The notes below the pieces were generated by a model. That model worked only from the letters and a program-made list of their open reading frames with translations. It had not been told where the DNA came from and ran no database searches. From Cucumis sativus (taxonomy: Eukaryota; Streptophyta; Magnoliopsida; Cucurbitales; Cucurbitaceae): a DNA stretch of 64,000 nucleotides. The stretch's first letter is position 1. The number at the start of each line of letters is the position of its first letter. This document shows, piece by piece, positions 1 to 12,300 of this stretch. The stretch is taken from positions 744,001 to 808,000 of the forward strand of contig NC_026655.2 in the NCBI RefSeq assembly GCF_000004075.3, given 5' to 3'. Both the position numbers and the translations under genes were made by a program.

Positions 1-869
1 GGTAATTTTACACTACTAGTTATTACTTTTCCAAAGAAAGAAAAGTAGTAGAAAGTAGAGGTTTATCACTTTTTCAACTCTCCAATTTTAGTAGTTCTTG
101 CATTTTTAATCTAAATCACTTCTTATTGAATACGACTAATTAATAACAACAATAACGTATCCACAAAAAAAAAAAAAAATACCTGAATATGTTTTCTACA
201 AAATGTAAAAGGAACATAATAAAACAACTATAAAGACTAAATTTACAATAAACTAAATCAATTTTAAAGTATACCTAAAAAATAATTTTATGAAAATTAA
301 CTTTTGAATGGAATAATTAGAAAAGATAAAATTAATACTTTGTTGGAAAATTGGATACCACCAAATAACAAAAAGTTTCTTCACTTTAATGAATTCCCAA
401 AGCAATTCTTTCACCTTTTTAATTATAAATATTTTAATCCCAAACATTATTTCATTATATTCAATGGAAAAAAGAAATAATAATAACAACACATAGTTAG
501 TGTATTGATTCGATTTAATTTAATGTCGGCAAGGAGGGAGTATGTTAAGTTTAAGAATAACACCATTTATTCATTTTTCTATTTTATATATTAATTAAAA
601 CCTTTTTCTTTTCTTTTCTTTTTATTTTTGTAATTTTAAATTAAAACCACTTTTTGTTTTGATATGTTCATACGTAAACACAAACAACTTTTAATCTAAT
701 CTAAAATCTAAGAACGTAGATATCTAAGAAAGATTAAAATAGTGTAATTAAAAGTCTACATATTTTATAAAAATAAAATAATAATAAGAATGATGATAAT
801 AATGGATTATTAATAATAATAATAATTGATATCCGCATAGACTATGATATTATTAATAATAATCTACAC

Positions 870-990
870 GTTAGATGAGTCATGAAAGGCATACATTGGC
901 TTTTGCTTTGTCCCCATTCGGGCCCGTGATTGGCTCGGGTCCTACGTGTGGGCCTACGTGGTTTCCCACGATTGGCAAGTAGCACGTGTG
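870..990. promoter_or_regulatory. ABRE/G-box cluster, isolated promoter-like island
   Basis: A GC-richer island in very AT-rich DNA. It contains TGAGTCA (about 874-880, GCN4/AP-1-like), ACGTGT (944-949), ACGTGG (956-961) and a full G-box CACGTG (983-988), all within 120 bp. ACGTG cores are the binding sites of plant bZIP and bHLH factors (ABRE/G-box). No gene follows on the + strand for 8 kb, so if it is a promoter it may serve a gene to the left of the window on the - strand. Confidence 0.45.
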
Positions 991-3052
991 GGCTAAAAGC
1001 ACTCAACTCAGTCAATTTAATTATCATTATTATTGTTCTTTAATTTTTATTTTCAAACTATATCATTATCTCTTAGGGAAAATATAAACTTTTTTTCAAA
1101 AATCTTGTGGATAACAAGTGAAAAAAAGGGTGGTATCAATATATATTTTTTCATTTATTTATTTACTATAACGGCTTGAATTTAGGAGAGATATATGAAA
1201 GATTTGATATCACATATGAATGAAAGTGATTTTAAGGACATGAAATAAGGTTAAGAAAGGGTTAAAAGAATTAAAAGTTAATAACTATACCAACAATGTA
1301 CATGCACTTTTCTTTTTAGTGGCTCAATTAATATAAACTTTAAAGTTGAGAGTGCGCTTATCTTGAAATAATTATATGTTGGATGACATCTTGGAAATTT
1401 TTATAGAATGCATGTGAGCAAGGATAAAGCATGCCGAAAGAGGACTTGTGTTGGTTTATGGGGACGTCTTTCACTCAATAAGCCTTTAAGACAAGTAAAA
1501 ATGATGTTGTTAGGTCGTCGCAGAGAATGCAGGAGAATGTTGTCGTCCTGGAGTATTACGTATACAGGTTAACATGTTATCGGTTCACCATGTTTTGGTT
1601 TTATTTTTCTTTTTGTTTACTCTTATTTGAAGATTTAGGAAGAAGTTCAATTTCTAATTTTTCTCGTCGGAGTTGTGATAGTAACTAATAATATGTCTTT
1701 TAAGAAGGCATCTTTTAATTTCGAAGTTTATTTTCTTTAAAAACTTGAATTTTCTTTTAATCACGCTAAATTTACAGTTACAATTCTTAACTTTTTAATA
1801 ATTTTTTTTTTGTCATAACATATATTTTGATTCATATACTACGAAGTTCTGTTCAATTTTGGTTTATATAATTTTAAACATCTAATATTCAAGATAGGTA
1901 TTATTCGATATGCATTCAAATATTTTTTTTTAAAATATCGATTTCTAATTAACTCGTTTTTATAATACGTGTTACCTGGGTTAGATTAGTCGTCTTTTTT
2001 GAGAATTCATCAAATAATGTGTGAAAGGAAGAGAGGAGTTGGTGTGTGTGAGAAGAAAGATATATATGAAGAAGATGATTAAGTCTTAAAAAGTGTTTAG
2101 AAATTTTGTCAAACGTCAAAGGGAAGAAGAGAAGACAAGGCAGAGAGAATGGTGGGATTGGTTGTTGTCTACATGTCTCTCGTATTTCACCATTTCCCTC
2201 TCAATTACTACAAATTACACATCATTACCTAAATAATTACTTTATATATATCAAAACATTAACGATCCATCTTAACTAACAGTAACACTCTTACGTCGTG
2301 TGATCTATTACATATAGATTATGACATTTTGTCATATTTGTAAAAGAAAAAAACTAAACTCTGTAATTAAACATCACTTCCATATCCAAATTTTGTTTCT
2401 TTTGTTATTTACTTTTTTTTCAATGTTTAAAGAACGAAAACTAAATTTGAAAAGAAAGAAAGTTTAAAAAATTTTATTTTTAAAGTTTGGTTAAGAATTC
2501 GACTATTTTACTTAAAAAATATTTTAGTCATGTGGTAAGAAAATAAAGATAAACAAAATTTCTTTTCAAAAAGTGAATATATTGTAGGAGTATTTTCGAA
2601 ATAGAAAAATCGACAAACTATTTACATTCTATAGAACAAAACCACTAAAAGACAAAATTAATTATACTTGATTTGTCAAATATTCTATATTTTTTTAATA
2701 TAGTATATGTGTATAAAATATGTTAAAATTAGTTGATAGAACCATCAAACTAAGAAGGAGATTTGCATATTCATAAGACACTCATAAGCTTTAGAATTAT
2801 CGTTAGGAGAGTTATGATTAGGGGCATCCACATTTAGTATAACTTATAATTAACTCTACAAGACAAAGTTAAAAAGGTTAGAGGAAGAAGGAAACTAAGT
2901 AGTGTTTAGGAAATGATGTTATGAACTGCTTTCACCTTTTTCTTTTCTTTTTTGGGTGGTCATAAATGTTGTTTCCATTGACTTAAGAAAAGTCATTTTT
3001 ACAAAGAGAGAAAAAAAAAATCACCTATGAGCTATGACTACGATAGTTGTAA

Positions 3053-3253
3053 TTACTAGAATTGTCGAAAACCAATATAATCAGTTTATATTAAGAAAAA
3101 CTAACGACGATGTTTAGCAGGTTGTTTTTTTGAAACATTTTAATTAAACCGACTATCAACTGTATTTTTAATAAAATTGACCATCAGGTGTCAGTTTGAT
3201 CAACTTCGATCGTTCGGATCAGTTTTTCGAATGTCGATGCTCACCCCTAACTT
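3053..3253. repeat. Dispersed repeat, family C, copy 1
   Basis: A 200-bp block rich in TCGAT/CCGACTATC motifs ending in TCGATGCTCACCCCTAA. A second block with the same motif order and a near-identical end (ATGCTCACCACTAA) lies at about 17995-18236. Sharing these ends suggests a non-autonomous transposon family. Boundaries are approximate and no target-site duplication was established. Confidence 0.45.
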
Positions 3254-4101
3254 CATGGATGATTTTTGTAATTTGTTGAAAAGAAAAACTACAAGAAAGA
3301 AATAGAATTGTTTTTTTTTTCTATGTGTTTGTTTGAGAGTGGCTAATTGGGTTTGAGAGATATTATGTATATAATCAAGTAATAATGTGTGTTATTATGG
3401 TGCATAATTAAGTGGAAGTACTTAATTAAGTGAATGCAATTGGACCTTTCTCTTTTGTTCCCACCATTTGAAGCCATCATTTATTGTTGGATTGGATGCC
3501 ATTAAAACTCCAAAAGAAAAATCAATCATCTGATGAATATAACTTTAAAATGTTTGAATTGTTAACTTCCATTAATTAATTTGTGGTTAATTAATTATAA
3601 CTTTGGAGAATTATAACTGTCATCACCAACTGACATTAACTCTTAAGAAACAATGTCAAACATTTATTATAATTTATTTATTAATTGTAGGACCAAAATC
3701 CCTATTTAATTACTTTCAAGTTAGAATGATTATTACAATCAAAAATGTTAACTAAAAACTAAAATGGTGTAATTTAATTTTCCCATTCTTTTTCTTTTCT
3801 TTTGTAAGATTTTCAATCACAGATATTTAGAATTAGAATTGAATGATGGAAAGTATTTATAAAATATAACCAAAATTTTAGATTATAACCATTTATATAA
3901 GTGATGGAAATTTTGTTATGTTTGATAAATATTTTAAATTGTATTATTATCTATATTGTTTTTTTTATTTATTAAATTTTTTAACCATTCATTTGTAACA
4001 ATGGTGGACATATTTTTCTATACAATTTTTTAAACAAGTTTTAAATTTTTTTTAAAAAAGTAAGTTTCGAAAAAGTAGTTTCTAAGAGGAATATTTTTAA
4101 G

Positions 4102-4221
4102 GGAGTATTTTTTAAAATAGCAAAATAAATTAAAATATTTACGCAAAATTTTAAATTATATCGATCAAATCTGAAAATTTTGGTATGTGGTAAATATTTT
4201 GTTAAATTTGCTATTTTTGAT
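4102..4221. mobile_element. MITE-like element, family A (degenerate copy)
   Basis: The left arm carries AGCAAAATAAATTAAAAT followed by atttac, and the right arm ends with AAATTTGCTATTTTTGA, an imperfect inverted copy of the left end. The core lacks most of the ctatca/tgatag hairpins seen in the better copies at 7336-7490 and 29644-29802. Confidence 0.5.
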
Positions 4222-5957
4222 CATTTTCTATCTTTAAATTTAGCAAAACATTAAAATTATTTACAATATAGCAAAATTCATCAAACTCCCTAAAAGTTCA
4301 TTAATTTTTTTTTGCTATAACAATTTTTCTTTCTTCTTTTCTCATTTAACTATATTCTTTTATCTCTTCGAAGTTCAATTTTCTTGACGTGAAGAACATT
4401 TTATAGATTTAATTAAAAACACAATGATAATTATCTAACTAAAGGAAGACATGTACCTAAACGAAATGAGAGTGCACGAGCGTTATCTACGATATATACC
4501 AACAACAACCAAAAGTAATAATATAAGACAAACTTGAACCACACACAAAATTTGAAATGATAAGAATTGATTTTCTTAGTCTCTTAGATTTGTTTTTGTT
4601 TGTGTTTTTCTTTGATATTGGAATAGTGATGATGAGAAATGATGAGCTTTTGTATCCAAGAAGCATATACATAAGAATTAATGGATGGTACATAATTTAA
4701 TGTCTACCCAAAGCCAAAAATATATATACAAAGTGGGTATACCCCAAAATCAATTAAATCCCATTTTACTTTTTGCACATTTTTTTGTGCGCATGGCAGA
4801 AATTTGGAAAAGAAAAACGCACCAAATTAGTTGGAGCCCAAACACAAAAATAATATTCCCTCGTGCATGTGAAATGTGAAAGTGAGATATCACATCAAAT
4901 TGTGAAAGTGTAAGAGATAATATATAACAACACACAACTCACTAGACAAATAACACTTGTGGAGAAGGTTCTTTCAACCATATACCAAACTAAAAATTAT
5001 CTTCCTCTATTCTTCTAGTTGAAACGTCTCTTAATTTGCTACGTGGCACTACGAATAATAACCTAATATAAAAGTCTTGTTGGTGGAAATTTGAGAACAA
5101 TGTCCCCGAGTTATTTAAAATTATGCCCTTATCATGGTTTAAAGAACTGCACTATGTAAATTGTAATGTAAACTATCTAACCTAGAATCGTCGTTGTTCT
5201 CTCTCTATCCCGTGATCGTAGCTAACATATATCTATGTGTTGATCTTTATAGGTTTTTTGTATTGTTTAAAGTTGTTGGTAATTTTGTGGCCTACTTATT
5301 TGAGGTAAATTCAATTAACGATGAAATTAACATGGGTATTAATTAGAAATTTTTTTACTTATTCTCGAATCTATACCCTTTTGAGTTTTGGGGTAAATTA
5401 GTGGTGAAAACTGACATGATAACGAATTAGAAAATTCAAGTCTAAATTTTTATTTTTATTTTTCTCTACTTCAACAACGTTAAGAAATTTGAACATTTCT
5501 TACTTAAGAATGTATATGCTTAGTTGAGCCACATTTGAAATGACGGTTTTAAAATTTTGATCTACGACTATATGATAAGGGGAATTTTTCATTAGGTATC
5601 AACACAACTACACCTAAATTTTTTTTCTTAAATTATATTTAATATTATATCACCGCTACACCTATCGAAAGATACCAAATTTAGAGAAACAAAAGAAATT
5701 TATTTTTCTATATATATAGAGAGAGAGAGAGGTTAAAATGAGAAAGAGAGAGGATGAATGTATGGAAGTTGGGAAACAGAATGGGGCCAGAATCCATGGG
5801 GGTGTGGGCAAGTTTTATGAAATTAGGTATAGCTGAAATCAGTTTTTGGCATCACCATTGTTAAGTAGTCAAGCTCAAGTGCTAGGGTTGTTGGTCTCTC
5901 AAAGTTACAACATTTCCCATCATTTCTCAAAGCATATAAGGATGAGAAAATTGACCC

Positions 5958-6007
5958 TTTCTTTTCTTTTCTTTTCTTTTCTTTTCTTTTCTTTTCTTTT
6001 CTTTTTT
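5958..6007. repeat. (TTTTC)n pentanucleotide microsatellite
   Basis: About nine perfect CTTTT units in a row, with a further TTC-rich tract at about 6147-6180. An open frame across it encodes only low-complexity FLFF, so it is not a gene. Confidence 0.9.
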
Positions 6008-6185
6008 CATTTTCTAAGGGACGACAAAAGTCGCATGCAGCAAAAGCATTCTTGTCTCCATTTGTGTAATGTATTAATTATAATGCCACCTTTTTACTCA
6101 TCACCACCTGATCAAAATCTCATCTCAATATTATATATAATTAATTCTTCTTCTTCTTCTTCTTCTTTTCTTTTTTCTTCAAATA

Positions 6186-6187
<2 letters not shown>

Positions 6188-6227
<40 letters not shown>

Positions 6228-6240
6228 ATATATATTATAT
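6188..6240. repeat. (TA)n microsatellite
   Basis: Two near-perfect TA runs separated by an extra TAT break, followed 130 bp later by the longest TA run of the window at 6370-6431. Confidence 0.9.
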
Positions 6241-6367
6241 TAATTATTTTCTTAGAATATGAAAATAATTTGTAATAATATATATATAGTCATTAGTAGG
6301 TTTCTAGATGCACTCGTGTGGGAAATCAGTTTGGTTTCACACCTAAAGTGTTCGCATGCATGTTGGA

Positions 6368-6369
<2 letters not shown>

Positions 6370-6431
<62 letters not shown>
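6370..6431. repeat. Long (TA)n microsatellite
   Basis: About 31 uninterrupted TA units, likely highly length-polymorphic. Shorter TA runs of the same kind occur near 7251-7275, 9665, 10177, 11049, 18872, 22085, 22257 and 30641. Confidence 0.95.
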
Positions 6432-6432
<1 letters not shown>

Positions 6433-7018
6433 ATAAGGGGAAAAAAACTATATATTATATTGAAATGCTAAGATCGTCTCATCAGCTTTTAAATTATGTC
6501 ACCATCAACATATGTATAGAAAAGAATGGTAATTAAAGTATTATTAGTGTTGATATCAAATTAAATTTGTAATAATATTGATAGCTAGCTAACCCTAATT
6601 AATGTGCCTCGTCAAATTAAATAAGTTTTGGAAAATGAGTTAATTGGATTGTTTTTTTTTTCTCCAACCCTTGTTGATAAAGTTTCTTCTCAGTCTTCCA
6701 CTTTTGGTGTGTTTTATTTTTTATTTTTTATGTTTAACGTGGAAGATTGAAACTCTCAAACTTAACCTAGATAAGCTATATGGAAACGATTGTTCTATAC
6801 GCTTTCTTGAGTTTGACAATACGAAATGATGATTAAGATTCGAATTTTTTACTTTGTAATCAAGATAATTAACGTTTTAACTAATCGAGTTATGCTCGAT
6901 GCAATTTGAATAGATACAATTTTTTTTTCACTTTAAATAATTTTTTCTTCTAATTTTTCATTAAACTTTATTATGCATATAAACTATATTATTCATTTGG
7001 TACTTATTAAATTTTAAA

Positions 7019-7240
7019 GTATTTTTTAAAGTAGCAAAATAAATTAAAATATTTACAGGCTATAACAATTTTTTTTAATTCTATCACTGTCTAACAATAC
7101 CACTGATAAAATGATATCAATGTCTATCAAATGTTTGTTATTGATAGAATCTAAAATTTTATTATAACTTGTAAATATTTTATTATTAATAGAGAAGTGA
7201 CATAGTAAATATTTTAATTTTATTTTTAATAATGTTTTTA
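7019..7240. mobile_element. MITE-like element, family A
   Basis: Begins with GTAGCAAAATAAATTAAAAT. It contains alternating CTATCA and TGATAG motifs that can fold back, and ends with TAAATATTTTAATTTTATTTTTAA, which approximates the inverted left end. It lies 100 bp from another copy. Confidence 0.6.
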
Positions 7241-7335
7241 ATAATCTTACTTATATATATATATATATATATATAGTCAATGTGACCTTCAATTGATTGA
7301 AATATAAATTAAGATAGATAAACAATGTAATTTTA

Positions 7336-7490
7336 GGGACATTTTTAAAAATAGCAAAATAAATTAAAATATTTACAAACTATAATAAAATTTTGAATTC
7401 TATTGTCGATAGTTTTCTATTACTATAACATATCAATCACTATCAATTTAGGTTGTAGATATCTTGTAAAGTTCGTTATTTTTAAAAATT
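7336..7490. mobile_element. MITE-like element, family A (well-preserved)
   Basis: About 155 bp. The left end is GGGACATTTTTAAAAATAGC and the right end GTTCGTTATTTTTAAAAATT, giving a terminal inverted repeat around TTTTTAAAAATA. The interior shares ACTATAACATATCAA with the copy at 29644-29802. Short length, no coding capacity and inverted ends fit a MITE. The superfamily is not determined. Confidence 0.65.
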
Positions 7491-8359
7491 CATTTTTTTA
7501 AATATGGATAATCTAAATTATTCACTAGTAATTTTTTCAAAATCATGAATTAATAAATAGCAAAATAAAAACAAAAAAAATTAAATATATATATAAAGAA
7601 CCAAACAAAAATTGAGCATAATTGAAAAGTGGTTGGCTAATTTAATTTGAAAATGGGAGAAATTACTTGAGAAACAATCAATTGACAATATAATGATCTC
7701 TTTTCTTAATTTCACCCAAAGTATATACTTTTCATTTTATTTTATTTTTCCTTTCATTTTTTTTTTAAAATTAAGTTATTATTTTTTGATGCTATATTTG
7801 GGTTTGACATACGAAGGGCCACTCCACTCGTGAGTCTTAACCACAAATCAACGTGGATACACATCCAATGAGGACAGGCAGCAATCATGATATCTAAAAT
7901 TATCATACAAAATATTCAAAGTTCAAATTAATTAATAAAGACAAACAATCGGACGGTGCTCATCTCTTCATTACATTTCACATTAATTCCTCCTAACATC
8001 ATCACACTAATTAACATTATCCGAATCATTTGACTTCTTCAATCATTACTACTTAACCAATTCTTTCATTCATTTTTCTTTCCCAACGTTTATAAATTAA
8101 TTAAATGGATGTTCCACACATTTATCGAAAATGACAAAAATAGCACACTTTTGGTTTTCATTTTAAAAAATAGCATATTTTTTAAAACTCGTAAAACTGA
8201 TTTTTTTCAGTCAATCTTGGGCAAGGTCGACTATTGTAAATTTCTAAAATATTAAAGTTTTCCAACTTATCTATTGTTTTGAGTTTTTGCATATGACAAA
8301 AATAGCAAAAATTAGTTAATATTTAGTAGAAGATTTGTGAATGTTTAATATTTTTTAAA

Positions 8360-8562
8360 AGAAAATTTTAAATAATAGCAAATTTTACAAAATATTTACA
8401 ACCTATAGTAAATTCTATCATTGATAGTAATTGATATGCTATAGTGATAGAACATTATCATCGATAGAATCCAAAATTTTGTTATAGTTTGTAAATATTT
8501 TAATTTATTTTGCTATAGCTTGTAAATTTTTTAATTTATTTTGTTGTTTTTAAAAATGCTCT
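8360..8562. mobile_element. MITE-like element, family A (opposite orientation)
   Basis: The right half carries AATATTTTAATTTATTTTGC followed by tat, the exact reverse complement of the left end of the other copies. It appears twice here, about 44 bp apart, suggesting a duplicated arm. The core has CTATCATTGATAG and ATCATCGATAG hairpin motifs. Confidence 0.6.
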
Positions 8563-9098
8563 TTTTCATAAGATAAAAAATAAATAAGATTGGAGAATAT
8601 ATGAAAAATGGTAAAATCTAGATCGAGAAAACTCAAAACAATTGATAACGTGAAATTTTTTAATGTTTTAGGAAAATCTTAGTGGTCGATCTCACCCGAT
8701 ATTAACAAAAAAAACTTGCACGTTCTTCTAAAGTGCATTACTTTTGAAATAAACAAAAAAATATGCCATATCTTAAAAAAAAATCAAATCCCCTACTGTT
8801 TTCGTTTATTGTCATTCAACTAAGTAGATGATAAGAATTATTGCGTGAGATCCATACAATAAATAATAAATCAACAAATCATTCAATGACGTGTCAAATA
8901 ATCAATGAAGATAATATGTATAACGGCAATTCTAGACATGTTTGGACGATGTATATGTAAAGAGATTGTCGAGGATGAATGATAAGAAGAGAAAGAGCTG
9001 CGTGGGTTGATGATACTCTGACATTGACAACATCAATTGGACAGTTGTGAGCAACCCACCTTGATAGAGTGGTCATCAACCTACCTGAAAAATTCCCT

Positions 9099-9258
9099 CT
9101 TTTTCACTTTTTCTCTTTTTCCTTTTTCCTTTTTCCTCCTCCTCTTTTCTAAATTGTTATTAATATTAATGTTGTAATGGGCAATACACAATACAACACA
9201 TAGAGGCATTTTTGAGTGAATGGGTGACCATTGGAATGGGTTTTCTTTTCTTATAAAA
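9099..9258 (+). promoter_or_regulatory. Pyrimidine tract and TATA box upstream of the SDR gene
   Basis: A C/T-rich tract at 9099-9151 is followed by TATAAAA at 9252-9258. A transcription start about 30 bp downstream would fall at roughly 9282-9290, right on the in-frame ATG at 9285. That favours the next ATG at 9327 as the translation start. Inference from spacing only. Confidence 0.4.
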
Positions 9259-9326
9259 AGCAAAAAAGGATTTTATTGTTGAAAATGGTATTTTCAGTTT
9301 CCATTATTCTAAGTTTGGGAAAACTT

Positions 9327-12300
9327 ATGAAGGATACTCTTAGATACTTAGCAGGAATTCCAGGCCCCAGTGGCTATGGCTCCAAATCTACTGCTGAACA
9401 AGTCTCTCTATTTCCTTCTTCTTCTTCTTCTTCTTCTTCTTCTTCTTCTTCTTCTTCTTCTTCTTCTACTTCTCAACTTACTGCCATTATCACTGGTAAA
9501 TTCTTGTTTACATTTATTTAATTTAATTCTTGTAATTAATTTTGATTTCTTATTTTTCTTTTCATTAGTGTCTCTAATGAGTTTACTCTACTGTGATGTG
9601 TAATTCTTGAAGTTTTGAAATTTAAAATCCTTTTCTGATTTTGAAGTTTTGGAGAATCATATTAATATATATATATATATACTGCTAAATTGGGTGAATT
9701 ATAAATTGTGGTTGGCTTTTGAAGGTTTCTCAGTGGGTTTTTCAAGGTTTTGCATGCATTCAACGTCTCTCTCTCTCTTAAGAGATTTTTTTTTTAGTTC
9801 AGAAAGGCTATTTTTTTAGTTGGAAATTTGCTAAATGAAAGGCAGAATTTTGGATAGATAAACAAAAACTCATAGATAGCTTTATAGTGTTTGATAAAGT
9901 TTTGATTGTTTATGAATTTTTTATCAGAGCTAAATCTTTTAACTTTTTCATATAATAAGGTTCAAATTTGCCATTAAACCCTATTTTTTTTTTCAAGATT
10001 TAGGAAGTGGGATTGTTATTATTATTGTTATTTTTTTATGATAACTATGTTCTTTCATTTGAGGCTCTCATATCAATAGCAGAGATATGATTTTGTCACT
10101 TTTCAGATTGTATTTTGTTTCAACACTCACCTGTGTGTGTATATATACCAGCTTTTAACAGCCACACATCAAAAGAATATATATATATATATATATAAAT
10201 GAAAATTTTAGTCAAATTATATATGTAAATTATTTAGTTTTGATTTGAAAAGGGGCAACATCAGGAATTGGGGCAGAAACAGCAAGAGTATTGGCAAAGA
10301 GAGGAGTGAAAATAGTGATGACAGCAAGAGACTTGAAAAAAGCAGCTCAAGTTAAAGAAGCAATTCAAAAAGAAAGCCCTGAGGCTGAGATTATTGTGTT
10401 TGAAATCGATCTCAGTTCATTGGCTTCTGTCCAAAGCTTTTGTAATCAGTTTCTTTCTCTTGGACTCCCACTTAACATTCTCATGTAATTCTCTCTCTCT
10501 CTCTGCATGTGTACGCATGTAAATCACAAAACTGTTAAAAATACGTTAAAAAATACAGTAAAATTTATAATTTTTTAAATTATCAATAATACACTATTAA
10601 ATGTCTATCCATAGATCTAAAACTTTTTGTTTTGTTATATATGAAAATGTCCCTATATATAACTTAAAAAATAAAAAATATACAATAAATTATTTTAAAT
10701 AGTAAAACGGTTGAAAATATTTACAATTATAATAAAATATGGAAGAATATATGTGATAAACCGCAATGATCTAACTGTGATCTATCACGAATTACGAATA
10801 GATTGTGTGGAATTTGGTTATATTTATAAATATTTTGGTTGATTTTACCTCGTTTGAAAATAACCTTTAATATATATTATTTATTTTTATACGCAGAAAT
10901 AATGCTGGAGTCTTCTCCAAGAATTTGGAGTTCTCTGAAGACAAAGTTGAGTTGACATTTGCAACAAATTATTTGGGTATGTCTACATCTTTTGTTACAC
11001 TATTTATCTTAATTATTATTAATTTTTTAGCTTAGTGTTTATTTGAACATATATATATATATATATATTACTTAACACCCAATATTTGGAAGCAACCCAC
11101 GTCTTCATACAATGAGTTATCTCAATCCATATGTCAGTACAAAAAAGATGAATAAGAAATAAAAGCCGACCAATTTTCTTATCTAAATTTCTTTAGATAC
11201 AAGAATATTAAATTTGTCTTTTAACTTATTTGCTTAAAGTTTTAGATGATATCGAAACATCTTAGACAGAAATAAACTTCTTAAAGTCAGAAATTAGGTT
11301 TCGAAATCAATTAGAATGGGTTAATGGTATAAGTTTGACAAATAATTACATTACAAAGTGTTAATACCACTTGAAAAGTGATAGAATAGGATTAATTAAG
11401 TCCATTGAAATTACCTTTGGAAGAGAGAAAAAAAAAAAGAAGGAGAAGAAAAGGAAAAGACAAACCGACCAGGTGTAAAAGGATATATTAGGGAACCCAA
11501 CAATGTATGGTGGCGTATCTGGCAGTGGGTCCCGACTTGAGAAAATATGCACCAAACACAAATCAATGTAAAGACAAGTGAAACCTGGGACCCGTGTCCA
11601 CCCTCGTGTAGCTTTCAAACTAAGTTATAAGTGTTCAAATATAGCAAAAAGAACTACTATCTATATTATATAATAGTCGTTATCTTTCAACGCGATGATA
11701 GTAAAAATTTTACTGTATTTGTATTTATAAATATATATTTTTTTATTTTTCAAATTAATCTAGGATTAATTTATAGTTTATAAAGAATTTTTGCTATAAT
11801 ATATATTGTACATGAAAGTTGAAATAAAGCTCCTTTAGACATGAATTTCAATTTCAATTTTATCTTATAAAATTAATTTTATTTTTTATTTAAATAATAT
11901 AACTTATTGAACACAAAGTTCATAAACTTAATATACTTTTTAAAGGTTTAAAAACAATATAGCTATTTGTTACTTTAAGATTTTAACCTATAAGAGTTGA
12001 AGTGTTTCCAAGTAGATAACATTTTCTATCTACCATCTTAAAGATGTATAGCTCCAAAAGCAATTTATTGCAGTTTAGCATGAAACACTCAATTGATGAC
12101 TTTTCTAAAAGTAACACTACATTCAAGCTAATTCCAACTTAAACTTTTTTACAATATGTGAGGTGAAAGATCAAAACTACGCTTTGGAGTTAAAATTATC
12201 ATCAATATTGAGAGTTTAAGGTTGGACTATCATTAACATTGAGGGTTACAAATGCAATTATATAATATATGATTTGAATGATTTTTGTTCATCTTCTTTG

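Larger units (their letters stand above)
1..9230. other. AT-rich intergenic region without a supported gene
   Basis: No open frame here resembles a known protein. The longest frames arise from TTTTC and TA microsatellites (about 5846-6471) and encode only FLFF or YIYI strings. The region holds several MITE-like copies, simple repeats and one G-box cluster, listed separately. A stretch at about 1330-1580 is more complex in composition than its surroundings and could be an old retroelement remnant, but I recognise no domain in it. Confidence 0.7.

Noticed and set aside
1330..1580. Possible retroelement coding fragment
   Set aside because: The sequence is more complex than its flanks, but no frame is open and no protein domain can be recognised in any frame by eye.
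5846..6471. Two open frames of 138 and 70 codons
   Set aside because: They are translations of TTTTC, TTC and TA microsatellites, with no complex sequence or homology.
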